DNA of 64,000 nt from Bordetella sp. H567 (GCF_001704295.1 NZ_CP012334.1:2616084-2680083); one strand, 5' to 3'. Shown: positions 42,256-51,327, numbered from the stretch's first letter. A program made the numbers and translations. The notes: generated from the sequence alone by a model not told the origin.

Positions 42256-43067
42256 ACATCGAACGCATCCTGCAGGACCGCATCACCGACAACATCATCG
42301 TGGAAAAGCGCGGTGGGGCAGGCTGGATCACGTTCAACGATCCGGGCCGTCACAACGCGGTATCGGTGGCGATGTGGGAAGCCATTCCCGTCGCGCTGGC
42401 CGCCCTGGGCGAAGACCCGGCGATACGCATGGTGGTGCTGACCGGGGCGGGTGACCGCGCTTTCGTCAGCGGCGCGAACATCTCGCAGTTCGACAATATG
42501 CGTTCCGGCGAAGAAGCCGTGCTGGCCTATGAGAAAGTGGCGGAGGCAGCGCAGATGGCGCTGTACGACTACGACAAGCCGACCCTGGCCCGCATCAAGG
42601 GCTATTGCATCGGCGGCGGCCTGAATATCGCCTTGTGCTGCGACCTGCGGGTGGCATCGGACGACAGTTCGTTTTCCATTCCGGCCGGCAAGCTGGGACT
42701 GGGCTATCGCATGACGGCCATCCGCAACCTGGTCACCGCCGTCGGGCCTGCTCGCGCGCTGGAAATTTTCCTGACGGCCACGCGCTTCAAGGCGGCGGAG
42801 GCGGCCGAACGGGGCCTGGTGCACAAGGTGGTGCCGGCCGCCGAGCTGGACGCCGCGGTGGAAGACTATGTCGGCGCGATTTCCGCGAACGCGCCGCTGA
42901 CGCTGAAGGCAGGCAAGAAGATGATTCGACAGCTGCAGCAGATCGGCCCGGAGATCGACATGGACGCGATGAAGCGCCTGGTCCTGGACTGCTTCGAAAG
43001 CAACGATTATCGCGAAGGGCGCAAGGCCTTCGCCGAGAAGCGCCCGCCGGTGTTCACCGGCACCTGA
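42252..43067 (+). CDS. Enoyl-CoA hydratase/isomerase family protein
   Basis: A 271-residue crotonase-fold protein. The oxyanion-hole segments are DRAFVSGANISQF and KGYCIGGGLNIALCCDLRVAS. The region that in true hydratases carries a catalytic Glu (QPE-like) reads SIPAGKLGLGY, so that Glu is absent and the reaction may differ from simple hydration. The start overlaps the GntR stop. The operon contains a CoA-transferase, and a Bug receptor follows after 169 bp, consistent with uptake, CoA activation and conversion of an organic acid. Confidence 0.85.
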   Translation: MNIERILQDRITDNIIVEKRGGAGWITFNDPGRHNAVSVAMWEAIPVALAALGEDPAIRMVVLTGAGDRAFVSGANISQFDNMRSGEEAVLAYEKVAEAAQMALYDYDKPTLARIKGYCIGGGLNIALCCDLRVASDDSSFSIPAGKLGLGYRMTAIRNLVTAVGPARALEIFLTATRFKAAEAAERGLVHKVVPAAELDAAVEDYVGAISANAPLTLKAGKKMIRQLQQIGPEIDMDAMKRLVLDCFESNDYREGRKAFAEKRPPVFTGT

Positions 43068-43236
43068 GCCAGCCGCGTCCGCCGCCGTTCACACGCGTTT
43101 GGGAAATGCTCCCGGCGTGTGCGCGCGGCGGCCGGCGCACATGAATTCAACCGCAGTCACCTGCGGGGCCTCGACCCCGCGGGACCTCGCACGCCTGTCG
43201 CGAGCCATAAAAACGATCACAACGAGGAGACACATC

Positions 43237-44211
43237 ATGAAGAAAACCCTGGCGGCCATGCTGATGGCGGCCGGCGTCCTGGCGGGCCAGCCCGCCGCGC
43301 GCGCGGCGTATCCCGATCAACCCATCAAGATCGTCATCGGCTACGCGGCGGGCGGCACCACGGACATCCTGGCCCGCGCCCTGGGCGAGCAATTGGGCAA
43401 GATCCTGAACCAGTCCGTCATCATCGAGAACAAGCCGGGCGCGGCCGGCAATATCGCCGCCACCTATGTGCAGCAGGCCGCGCCGGACGGCTACACGCTG
43501 TTCATGGCCACGGTGTCCAGCCATGGGATCAATCCGGCGCTGTACAAGGACAAGCTGGGCTACGACCCGAAGGGCGGTTTCGCGCCGGTGGGCATGGTGG
43601 CGGCGATCCCGCTGGTGCTCATCGCCAACCCGAAGCTGCCGGCGCGCGATGTCGCCGAACTAGCCGCGCTGTGCAAGGCCAAGGGCGGCGAGATGAACTA
43701 TGCCTCCAGCGGCAATGGATCGCCCGTGCACCTGGCCGGCGCGATGTTCGCGCAGGCGGCGCACGTCAATATCGTGCACGTGCCGTATCGCGGCGGGGCG
43801 CTGGCGAACACCTCGGTCATGACCGGCGAAACGCAGTTCAGCTTCGCCACGCTGCCGGCGGCGCTGCCGCAGGTCAAGGCGGGGACGCTGCGCGCGCTGG
43901 CCGTCACGACGAAGGAGCGTTCCAGTCAATTGCCGGACGTGCCCACCGTCGCCGAAACACCGGGGTTCCAGGGATATGAAATCAATACCTGGAATGCGCT
44001 GCTGGCGCCCAAGGGCACGCCGCAGCCGGTCGTCGACAGGCTGAACGCGGCGCTCAAGCAGGCCATGGGGTCGCCGGAACTGCAGAAGCGTTTCCAGGGA
44101 GAGGGCGCCATGCCGAGGACCAGCACGCCCGCCGAGCTGTCTGCCTTCATCGATGGCGAACTGAAGAAGTGGGCAGGCATCGTGAAGTCGGTCAATATCA
44201 AGATCGATTGA
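43237..44211 (+). CDS. Bug-family periplasmic receptor
   Basis: A 324-residue receptor: signal peptide to about residue 23 (QPAARAA), then YPDQPIKIVIGYAAGGTTD, IENKPGAAGNIAATYV, DGYTLFMATVSSHGINPALY-like sequence and HVPYRGGALANTSVMTG. GAGGAGACACATC lies upstream of the ATG at 43237; an earlier open frame from 43099 is unsupported. It is the last gene of the CoA-transferase/GntR/enoyl-CoA hydratase group and is presumably its uptake receptor. Confidence 0.9.
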   Translation: MKKTLAAMLMAAGVLAGQPAARAAYPDQPIKIVIGYAAGGTTDILARALGEQLGKILNQSVIIENKPGAAGNIAATYVQQAAPDGYTLFMATVSSHGINPALYKDKLGYDPKGGFAPVGMVAAIPLVLIANPKLPARDVAELAALCKAKGGEMNYASSGNGSPVHLAGAMFAQAAHVNIVHVPYRGGALANTSVMTGETQFSFATLPAALPQVKAGTLRALAVTTKERSSQLPDVPTVAETPGFQGYEINTWNALLAPKGTPQPVVDRLNAALKQAMGSPELQKRFQGEGAMPRTSTPAELSAFIDGELKKWAGIVKSVNIKID

Positions 44212-44256
44212 TCGAGCGCCCGTCCGGTGCCCAGGCCGCGGCGATGGATCGCGCAG

Positions 44257-44288
44257 GAAAAAAAAGCCCAGGTCCGGGACCTGGGCTT
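44257..44288 (-). terminator. Rho-independent terminator of the tandem Bug genes
   Basis: AAGCCCAGGTC-CGG-GACCTGGGCTT forms a perfect 11-bp stem (44264-44288). On the reverse strand it is followed by a run of T complementary to A at 44258-44263. It lies 28 bp after the stop of the reverse-strand Bug gene at 44317 and may also stop transcription from the left. Confidence 0.85.
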
Positions 44289-44316
44289 GGAGGCAGACCG
44301 TGGCGCGTGTCGCGCG

Positions 44317-45294
44317 TCAGTCTTCCTGGCGCATGCCGGTCGCCTTCACCACGGCGGCCAGGCGGGCGCGCTCTTCATCGCAGAACTTGACGAAGTCGGC
44401 GCGCGTGCCGCCCACGGGCTCGATGCCCAGGTCGGTCAGGCGCTTGACGTTGGCCGGATCCTTCATGGCGGCATCGACGGCGCCGGCCACCTTGTCCAGG
44501 ATGGCGTCGGGGGTGCCCTTGGGCGCGTGCACGCCGGCCCAGTGCGCGATCTTGATTTCCGGGAAGCCTTGCTCGGCCGCGGTGCTCAGTTCCGGATAGG
44601 CCTTGATGCGCTCCGACCAGGTGCAGGCCAGGGCCTTCAGCTTGCCCGAACGGATCATCGGCAGCACGACGATGCTGGCCTCGGACGTGGCATCGACCTG
44701 GTTGCCGATGACGGCCGACACGGACTCGGAGCCGCTCTTGTAGGGAATCAGGTCGAGCTTGGCGCCATAGGTCGTCGTCAGGATGCCTTCGACGAAGTGC
44801 GGGGTGCTGCCGGTGCCGGCCGTCGCGAAATGCAGGCCGTGGCCGTGCTTGGACGCTTCGACGAAGTCCTTCAGCGACGAATAGGGCGAGCTGGCGGGTG
44901 CCACGACGACGGAAGGCGCCAGGCCCACCATGGCGACCGGGACCAGGTCGCTGTCCTTGTAGTGGACCTTGCGGATCATGCTGTTGGAAATGACGCCGGC
45001 GGCGCTGATCAGGAAGGTATAGCCGTCGTCGTCGGCCCGCGCCACGTAGTCCGTGCCGATGACCGCGCCGGCGCCCGGCTTGTTCTCGACGACGACATTG
45101 GCGTTCAGGTTCTTGGCGATGCCTTCGGCTGCGGCACGGCCCAGCAGGTCATTGGCGCCGCCCGGGGCGAACGGGACGATGATGCGGATGGGCTTGGACG
45201 GCCATTTGTCGTCCGCGAAAGCGATCCTGGGGGCGACGGCGACGGTGGCCATGCCGAAGGCGGCCGTATTGAAGCGGCGGCGGGAAAAATTCAT
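44317..45294 (-). CDS. Bug-family receptor, Tat-type signal (tandem paralog A)
   Basis: A 325-residue receptor with a twin-arginine-like start MNFSRRRFNTAAFG instead of a plain Sec signal, then DDKWPSKPIRIIVPFAPGGAND, VVENKPGAGAVIGTDYVA, DGYTFLISAAGVISNSMIRK-like sequence and TAGTGSTPHFVEGIL. It is very similar to the next gene upstream on the same strand; by eye most residues are identical. The ATG at 45294 has GGAGCAC upstream. No enzyme or regulator lies in the pair. Confidence 0.9.
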   Translation of the reverse strand: MNFSRRRFNTAAFGMATVAVAPRIAFADDKWPSKPIRIIVPFAPGGANDLLGRAAAEGIAKNLNANVVVENKPGAGAVIGTDYVARADDDGYTFLISAAGVISNSMIRKVHYKDSDLVPVAMVGLAPSVVVAPASSPYSSLKDFVEASKHGHGLHFATAGTGSTPHFVEGILTTTYGAKLDLIPYKSGSESVSAVIGNQVDATSEASIVVLPMIRSGKLKALACTWSERIKAYPELSTAAEQGFPEIKIAHWAGVHAPKGTPDAILDKVAGAVDAAMKDPANVKRLTDLGIEPVGGTRADFVKFCDEERARLAAVVKATGMRQED

Positions 45295-45400
45295 GAGTGT
45301 GCTCCGGGGCAAATCTTTTTTGTCGTTGTGGTTTATCAGTCTTGGTGGCGACGCGTAATGTAACCGATTGCACGGTTTTTACACGCCGCCGGCCCGGCGA

Positions 45401-46381
45401 TCAGCTGTCCTGCCGCATGCCCGTCGCCTTGACCACGGCGCCCAGGCGGGCGCGTTCCTCGTCGCAGAATTTGACGAACTCCGCGCGCGTACCGCCGACG
45501 GGTTCGATGCCCAGCTCGGTCAGGCGCTTCACGTTGGCGGGATCCTTCATGGCGTGGTCCACGCCGGCCGCGATCTTGTCCAGGATGTCGTCGGGCGTAC
45601 CCTTGGGGGCATGCACGCCGGCCCAGTGCGCGATCTTGATTTTCGGGAACCCCTGTTCGGCCGCGGTGGACAGTTCCGGATAGGCCTTGATGCGCTCGGA
45701 CCAGGTGCAGGCCAGCGCCTTCAGCTTGCCGGCGCGCACCATGGGCAGCACGACGATACTGGCTTCGGACGTGGCGTCGACCTGGCCGCCGATCACCGCG
45801 GACACGGATTCCGAGCCGCTCTTGTAAGGCACCAGGTCCAGCTTGGCGCCGTAGTCGGTGGTCAGGATGCCTTCGACGAAATGGGGCGTGCTGCCCGTGC
45901 CGGCGGTCGAAAAATGCAGGCCGCCGCGGCTTTTCTTCGACGCCTCGACGAAGTCCTTCAAGTCCTTGTAGGGCGAGCTGGCGGGCGCGATGATCACCGA
46001 GGGCGCCAGGCCGATCATGGCGACGGGAACCAGGTCGCTGTCCTTGTACTGGACCTTGCGGATCATGCTGTTGGATATCACGCCGGCGCCGCTGATGAGG
46101 AAGGTGTAGCCGTCGTTGTCGGCGCGTGCCACGTAGTCGGTGCCGATCACGGCACCGGCGCCGGGCTTGTTCTCGACGATGACGCTGGCCTTGAGGTACT
46201 GCGCGATGCCTTCGGCCGCGGCCCTCCCCAGCAGGTCATTGGCACCGCCCGCGGCGAACGGCACGATGATGCGTATGGGCTTGGACGGCCATTTGTCGTC
46301 CGCGTAAGCGATCCTGGGCGCAACGGCGATGCTGGCAAGGCCGAGCGCGGCCGCGTTGAGACGGCGTCGCACGATATCCAT
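45401..46381 (-). CDS. Bug-family receptor, Tat-like signal (tandem paralog B)
   Basis: A 326-residue receptor starting MDIVRRRLNAAALGLAS, then DDKWPSKPIRIIVPFAAGGAND, VIVENKPGAGAVIG and TAGTGSTPHFVEGILTT. It differs from the downstream copy mainly in the signal region, around residues 60-70 and in the loop SPYKDLKDFVEASKKSRGG, which is one residue longer. The mature regions are clearly the product of a tandem duplication. GGAGACATAC lies upstream of the ATG. About 210 bp upstream separates it from the DUF1932 oxidoreductase stop. Confidence 0.9.
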   Translation of the reverse strand: MDIVRRRLNAAALGLASIAVAPRIAYADDKWPSKPIRIIVPFAAGGANDLLGRAAAEGIAQYLKASVIVENKPGAGAVIGTDYVARADNDGYTFLISGAGVISNSMIRKVQYKDSDLVPVAMIGLAPSVIIAPASSPYKDLKDFVEASKKSRGGLHFSTAGTGSTPHFVEGILTTDYGAKLDLVPYKSGSESVSAVIGGQVDATSEASIVVLPMVRAGKLKALACTWSERIKAYPELSTAAEQGFPKIKIAHWAGVHAPKGTPDDILDKIAAGVDHAMKDPANVKRLTELGIEPVGGTRAEFVKFCDEERARLGAVVKATGMRQDS

Positions 46382-46592
46382 GTATGTCTCCGGTCGGTCG
46401 TTGTTGTCTGGAGCGGAGCCGGCCGCGCGTCGCGGCGCGGGCCGGCGTGTCTCTTCCGCTGATCAGTGCTGCGGCCATATTATCGGCCCGCCGCGACCGG
46501 AGAGGAACCCTTGCCATGCGGGAGACGACGGCGCGGCACCTTTTACGCGGTATCCGCTGGACGGCCGCGCCGCCCCGGCGCCGTCCCCGGCG

Positions 46593-47504
46593 TCAGCCCG
46601 CGTCCGTGCCCGTCAGCAGCGTACGCCATTGCGGCAGGCGGCCCTTGGGGTCCAGCTCGTCGTGCAGAGAGGCGCCCTTGCGCGCCACGGCCTCCTGGAT
46701 ATCGGCGATGGCCGTGGCCAAGCCGGGGTTCATGCCGATTTCGCCCAGCATGGCGGCGGCTTCGCGCATTTCCTCCGAGCGGCGCTGACCATGTTCGGCC
46801 ACCCGGCCGATCAGATACGCCTCGTAGCCGTCATCCCAGCCGACGCTGGGAAAACTGGCCGCCATGGAGGCCAGGACGCGGTCGTCCACGCCGAAGTGCC
46901 GCGCCGCCAGCATGGATTGCACGCACATGGCTTCCATGCCCTTGATCATGATGCTGCGGCACAGCTTGATCGCCGACGCCAGGCCGATGTCGTCGGCGAC
47001 GGCCTCGGTGCGCATGCCCAGGGCGTTCAGCTTCGCGGAGATGGCGCGCGCGGTGCCGCCGCCCAGCAACATGGGCACGCGGATGCCCTGCGGCGGAACA
47101 GGCGCCATCACGGCCGATTCGACATAGTCCGCGCCGTGGCGCTGGATCAGCACGCTGTTCTGCTGCTTGACCTTGGGGGACACGGAGTTCAGGTCGATGA
47201 AGGTCTGGCCGGGCGCCATCAGGGGCGCGGCGTCCTGCGCGACGGCACCGGCCTGGCTGGCGGTGACGGCGGAGAAAACCAGCTCGGCGCCCGCCAGGCA
47301 GTCGGCCAGGGACGCCGCGACGCGCGCGCCGCTGTTTTCCGCGCGCTTGACGATCTGCTCGCGCGTCGCCGGATTCTCCAGCTTGATGTCATGGATGCCG
47401 ACGGGGCAGCCTTGTCCGGACAGGGCCTTGGCCAGGATGGGACCCACTTCGCCGAAGCCGATGATGGCCACGGTGGGGGCGGCATTGCGGGTTTGCTCTT
47501 GCAT
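46593..47504 (-). CDS. NAD(P)-dependent oxidoreductase, 6-phosphogluconate-dehydrogenase-like with DUF1932
   Basis: A 303-residue beta-hydroxyacid-dehydrogenase-like protein. The Rossmann motif is VAIIGFGEVGPILA at residues 12-25, with further NAD-domain sequence FSAVTASQAGAV and FIDLNSVSPKV. The C-terminal DUF1932 domain begins near residue 190 (IKLCRSIMIKGMEAM). Enzymes of this fold oxidise hydroxyacids; substrate unknown. It lies 112 bp after the DctA-like symporter on the same strand with a hairpin in between, so it may have its own promoter. The two Bug genes follow downstream. Confidence 0.82.
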   Translation of the reverse strand: MQEQTRNAAPTVAIIGFGEVGPILAKALSGQGCPVGIHDIKLENPATREQIVKRAENSGARVAASLADCLAGAELVFSAVTASQAGAVAQDAAPLMAPGQTFIDLNSVSPKVKQQNSVLIQRHGADYVESAVMAPVPPQGIRVPMLLGGGTARAISAKLNALGMRTEAVADDIGLASAIKLCRSIMIKGMEAMCVQSMLAARHFGVDDRVLASMAASFPSVGWDDGYEAYLIGRVAEHGQRRSEEMREAAAMLGEIGMNPGLATAIADIQEAVARKGASLHDELDPKGRLPQWRTLLTGTDAG

Positions 47505-47584
47505 GCGCGTTGCTCCGATGTGTCATGAAGGACCGCGGCGGCGCCGCGTATCCGGGAACGGTAATGGGGTGGCAGGGGGAGCAA

Positions 47585-47616
47585 GGCCTGTTAACGCTAG
47601 AAGGGGTTAACAGGCC
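47585..47616 (-). terminator. Hairpin directly after the DctA-like gene
   Basis: GGCCTGTTAAC and GTTAACAGGCC form a perfect 11-bp stem around a 10-base loop. It abuts the symporter stop codon on the reverse strand. The tail (TTGCTCC) is a poor T-run, so it may terminate weakly or act as a 3' end stabiliser. Confidence 0.55.
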
Positions 47617-48981
47617 CTAGCGCGTCGCGCCTTGCCCCCGGGCGTCGGGTGACGTTTCCGCGTGCCAGCCAGGCGCGGCCGGCGGTATGGCGCCGGGGCC
47701 CGCGTCCTCGTGCCGTGCCGCATCCGGCGCGGCCGGGTTCCGCAGGCAGGCATTGAATTTCTCGCGATCGAACATGCCTTCCCATTTCGACAGCACCAGG
47801 ACCGCGACGCTGTTGCCGATCACGTTCGTGGTGGACGTCGCGATGGCCAGGATGCGGTCGATGCCGAACAGCAGGCCGATGCCGCTCAGGGGCAGCGCGC
47901 GGGTGGACTGCAGCGTGGCCGTCAGCTTGACCAGCGCGCCGCCGGCCGCGCCCGCGCCGCCCTTGGAGGTGACCAGCATGACGGCCAGCAGCGCCAGCTG
48001 CTGCGACAGCGGCAGCGGCGTATCGGTGGCCTGGGCGATGAAGCCGATGCCGCAGGCCATGTACAGGCAGGCACCGTCGATGTTGAAGCTGTAGCCTGCC
48101 GGAAGCACGAAGCCGACCACCGCTTCGTCACATCCCGCCTGGCTCAGCTTGGACACCAGGCGGGGAAACGCGGCTTCGCTGGCCGCCGTGCCCATGGCGA
48201 TGACGGCCTCGTCCTTGATCAGCGCCAGGATGCGGAAGATGGATAGCCCCGCCAGCCCCGCCACCAGACCCAGGATCACGAAGACGAAGATCAGCGCGCT
48301 GGCGTAGTAGGTCAGGATGTAGCGGACCAGATACAGCAGGGTGGTGCCGCCGTAGCTGCCGACGGCCGCGGCCATGGCGCCGAAGGCGCCCAGCGGCGAC
48401 AGGCGCATGATGAAGCCCAGCATCTTGAACACGACGGTCTGCGCCTCGCCGATCAGCCTCAAGGCGACCCAGTCCGGCCTGGCGGTCAGGCTCAAGGCCG
48501 TGCCCGCCAGCAGCGACACGAACAGGACCGGCAGGATGTCGCCGCTGACGAAGGCGGAAACCAGGGTGTGCGGGATGATGGACAGCAGGAAATGCGTCAG
48601 CGTGAAGTCGGCCGATGCGGCCTTGAGAACGCCGGCCGTATGTCCCGCGGCCGCGTCGAGCGCCGCCGCATGCAGGCCGTCGCCCGGCCGCAGCACGTTC
48701 ACCACCGTAAAGCCGACCAGCATGGCGATCGTGCTGACCACTTCGAAATAGACCAGCGTCTTGATGCCCAGCCGGCCCAGCTTGCGAAAATCCTTGATGT
48801 GCCCGATGCCGTGCACCACGGTGCAGAAGATGATGGGGCCCAGCATCATCTTCAGCAACGCGATGAAGCCTTCGCCCAGCGGCCGCATCTGGACCGCGCC
48901 GCGCGGATCCAGCAAGCCGAACACGATGGCCACGGCGATGGCGATAAGTACCTGCACGTACAACTTCTTCAATGTTTTCAC
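47617..48981 (-). CDS. DctA/GltP-family (DAACS) cation:carboxylate symporter
   Basis: A 454-residue inner-membrane symporter. Landmarks are LGEGFIALLKMMLGPIIFCTVVHGI-type sequence, the first hairpin with Ser-rich TSKGGAGAAGGALVKLTATL, and the substrate segment GIDRILAIATSTTNVIGNS. In DctA and glutamate carriers this segment carries an Arg (EARALTN, GRTMVN) that binds the substrate side-chain carboxylate; here the aligned position is Thr. The ligand may therefore not be a dicarboxylate. The C-terminus has a 45-residue polar tail. It is upstream of the DUF1932 oxidoreductase on the same strand. Confidence 0.85.
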   Translation of the reverse strand: MKTLKKLYVQVLIAIAVAIVFGLLDPRGAVQMRPLGEGFIALLKMMLGPIIFCTVVHGIGHIKDFRKLGRLGIKTLVYFEVVSTIAMLVGFTVVNVLRPGDGLHAAALDAAAGHTAGVLKAASADFTLTHFLLSIIPHTLVSAFVSGDILPVLFVSLLAGTALSLTARPDWVALRLIGEAQTVVFKMLGFIMRLSPLGAFGAMAAAVGSYGGTTLLYLVRYILTYYASALIFVFVILGLVAGLAGLSIFRILALIKDEAVIAMGTAASEAAFPRLVSKLSQAGCDEAVVGFVLPAGYSFNIDGACLYMACGIGFIAQATDTPLPLSQQLALLAVMLVTSKGGAGAAGGALVKLTATLQSTRALPLSGIGLLFGIDRILAIATSTTNVIGNSVAVLVLSKWEGMFDREKFNACLRNPAAPDAARHEDAGPGAIPPAAPGWHAETSPDARGQGATR

Positions 48982-49020
48982 GGGCGCGCTCCCATGGGGT
49001 AGGCGTGCGGCATGGCCGCG

Positions 49021-50004
49021 CTACTCGGGTTTGATGCCGGCAAGCTCGGCGGCCGCCTTGGACCGCTGGTATTCGGCGTGCAGGAATTCGGCGAAGCCGG
49101 CGGACGTCCGTTGCGACGCGGTGGCTTCTTCCAGGCCGGAATCGCGCAGCTTTCCGGCCACCGAGGGCATGTCCAGGCTGGCGGACAAGCCCTGCTGCAG
49201 CCGGGCCTGCGTGTCCTTGGGCGTCTTCGCGGGCGCCAGCAGCCCGACGTAGCTGGACGCGGTGAAGTCCTTGACGCCGGATTCGATCATGGTCGGGATG
49301 TCCGGCGCGATCGCCGAGCGCTGCGCGGCCGCGACGGCCAGGATGCGCACCTTGCCGGCGCGGTGCAAGGGCAGGGCGGTGGAGAGTTCCGTCATGGTCG
49401 CATCCAGGGTGCCGCCGACCAGGTCCGGGATCAGGGCGCCGCCGCCGCGATAGGGAACGTGCGCGAGGTTCGCGCCCGAGGCCGCGTTCAGCCGCATCAG
49501 CGTCAGGTGGGTGGCGCTGCCCACGCCGGACGTGCCGGTGTTGATGCGGCGTGTCTTGGACAGCGCGATCAGTTCGGCGAAGGTATGGGCAGGTAGTCCG
49601 GGCGTGACCACCAGGACGTGTGGCACATAGCCGACCATGCCCACCGGCGCCAGGTCGCGCAGCGGGTCATAGGGCAGGTGCAATTGCACGAAGGGGTTGA
49701 CCGTCATGGGGCCGTTGGAGGCCACCAGCAGCGTGTAGCCGTCGGGCGCGGCGCGCACCACCATATCGGCGCCGATGCTGCCGCCGGCCCCGGGCTTGTT
49801 TTCCACCACGGCAGACACGCCCAGGGCCTGCGTCAGGCCGGCGCTGACCACGCGCGCCGTCGTATCGACGTTGCCGCCTGGGGCGAAAGGCACGATCAGG
49901 TGCAGCGCGCGGTCCGGAAAGCCGGCCGCCCGTGCCAGCGGCGTGAACGCGGCGGCCACCAGGCCGGCGCCACCAAGCGCGAAGGCGCGTCGAGTCAATG
50001 TCAT
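49021..50004 (-). CDS. Bug-family periplasmic receptor, Tat-like signal
   Basis: A 327-residue receptor starting MTLTRRAFALGGAGLVAAAF (twin Arg), then FPDRALHLIVPFAPGGNVD, VVENKPGAGGSIGADMV, DGYTLLVASNGPMTVNPF and HVPYRGGGALIPDLVGG. CAGGAGCACTC lies before the ATG at 50004. It is downstream of the GalD-type tautomerase on the same strand, separated by a hairpin-rich repeat. The nearest enzymes act on tricarboxylic aromatic-degradation intermediates, so a related acid is a reasonable ligand guess. Confidence 0.88.
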   Translation of the reverse strand: MTLTRRAFALGGAGLVAAAFTPLARAAGFPDRALHLIVPFAPGGNVDTTARVVSAGLTQALGVSAVVENKPGAGGSIGADMVVRAAPDGYTLLVASNGPMTVNPFVQLHLPYDPLRDLAPVGMVGYVPHVLVVTPGLPAHTFAELIALSKTRRINTGTSGVGSATHLTLMRLNAASGANLAHVPYRGGGALIPDLVGGTLDATMTELSTALPLHRAGKVRILAVAAAQRSAIAPDIPTMIESGVKDFTASSYVGLLAPAKTPKDTQARLQQGLSASLDMPSVAGKLRDSGLEEATASQRTSAGFAEFLHAEYQRSKAAAELAGIKPE

Positions 50005-50020
50005 GAGTGCTCCTGAAAGG

Positions 50021-50097
50021 CCCACCCCCGAAGCGCTGCGCGCTTCCCCCTCAAGGGGGCGACGCTGGAGGACCGGCGGAGCCGGATCCTCGGCGTC
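50021..50097. repeat. Hairpin-rich intergenic element of Burkholderiales type
   Basis: Three dyads follow one another: GAAGCG-CTGCG-CGCTTC (50030-50046), CCCCCT-CA-AGGGGG (50046-50059) and GAGGA-CCGGC-GGA-GCCGG-A-TCCTC (50068-50091). I recognise this arrangement from intergenic regions of Bordetella and Achromobacter genomes, where it recurs many times. It appears only once here. It may act as a bidirectional terminator. Confidence 0.6.
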
Positions 50098-50133
50098 CCG
50101 GGTCGGGCGACACCTGTTTTATGCGGGCTGCGT

Positions 50134-51258
50134 TTACGTGGAGGGCCAGGCCGCGGCCGGGATTTCGACTTCGCCGCGCATCAGCAGGCGCGCGGTGCGC
50201 AACAGCGCGGCGCGGACCACCTTGTGCGGATCGGCGGGATCCAGCGCCAGTTCGACGCTGAATTCGCCGGTGGGGTGCTCCACCGAAATGGTCTGCTCCA
50301 GGCCGGCCGGCGTCCGCGCGATGCCGGAGGCCACGGAATCGTCCATCACGCAGGCGGTGGCCACGGTGACGGCGGCGAGCACGCCGATGGCCTCATGGCA
50401 GACATGCGGAATGAAGCAGCGCGTGGAGACGCTGCCGCCGTCGCGCGGCGAGGCCAGCAGGCACATCTTCGGGAAGGGCTTGCTGGATACATCGCCCAGG
50501 CCCATCAGCACGGCAGCCTTCAGCCGCAGGGCCTCCAGGCGCTGCTTCAATTCCTGGTCGGCATTGAGTTCGGCCACGGTTTCGTAGCCGGTGCGGCCCA
50601 GGTCGGCGGCGCGCATCAGGACCATGGGCATGCCATTGTCGATGCAGGTGATTTCCAGGCGGCCCACGCCGTCCAGCTCCACCACATCCAGCGCGCGGCC
50701 GGTGGGCAGAAGACCGTTGCACACCGATCCCGCGGTATCCAGGAAATTGATCGAGATGGGCGCGGCAGTACCGGGTACGCCATCGATGCGGGCATCGCCG
50801 TCGTAGGCCACGAAGCCATCCGGCGTTTGCACGGTGATGTCGCACTGCATGCCGGTGTTGACGGTCAGCACGCGAAACGTACTGGTATCGCCCTGCGGCT
50901 GAAGCATGCCGGTCTCCAGGGCGAAGGGCACGACGGCCGCCAGCATGTTGCCGCAATTGGGCGTCGTGTCGACGGCGCGCTCGGCCACCGATACCTGGGC
51001 GAACAGGAAATCCACGTCCACGCCCGGCGTGCTGCTGCGTGACACGATGCCCACCTTGCTGGTCAAGGGATGCGCACCGCCCAGGCCGTCGATCTGCCGC
51101 TTGTCCGGCGAACCCATGGCCGCCAGCAGCACCGCGTCCCGGCCGGGGATGTCGGCCGGCAGGTCGGAGGCCTTGAAAAACGGGCCCCGAGAGGTGCCGC
51201 CGCGCATCAGCATGCAGGGGATCGACCGCTGCCTTTGGCTTTTTCGGGGTGTACTCAT
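50134..51258 (-). CDS. galD: 4-Oxalomesaconate tautomerase, GalD type (PrpF family)
   Basis: A 374-residue PrpF/DAP-epimerase-fold isomerase. IPCMLMRGGTSRGPFF, MGSPDKRQIDGLGGAHPLTSK-like sequence, TTPNCGNMLAAVVPFA, CIDNGMPMVLMRA and VEHPTGEFSVEL follow Pseudomonas putida GalD closely. GalD interconverts keto and enol forms of 4-oxalomesaconate before hydration, and the matching hydratase (LigJ type) is at 38549. Other PrpF members isomerise 2-methylaconitate, so that is the main alternative. GGAGACAAC precedes the ATG. A LysR gene is divergent. Confidence 0.88.
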   Translation of the reverse strand: MSTPRKSQRQRSIPCMLMRGGTSRGPFFKASDLPADIPGRDAVLLAAMGSPDKRQIDGLGGAHPLTSKVGIVSRSSTPGVDVDFLFAQVSVAERAVDTTPNCGNMLAAVVPFALETGMLQPQGDTSTFRVLTVNTGMQCDITVQTPDGFVAYDGDARIDGVPGTAAPISINFLDTAGSVCNGLLPTGRALDVVELDGVGRLEITCIDNGMPMVLMRAADLGRTGYETVAELNADQELKQRLEALRLKAAVLMGLGDVSSKPFPKMCLLASPRDGGSVSTRCFIPHVCHEAIGVLAAVTVATACVMDDSVASGIARTPAGLEQTISVEHPTGEFSVELALDPADPHKVVRAALLRTARLLMRGEVEIPAAAWPST

Positions 51259-51327
51259 GTTGTCTCCGAGCTTGCATTATGTTTGCGCCCAGTATCGGCC
51301 GCGCCTGGGATGTACGGGTTGCCTTGT

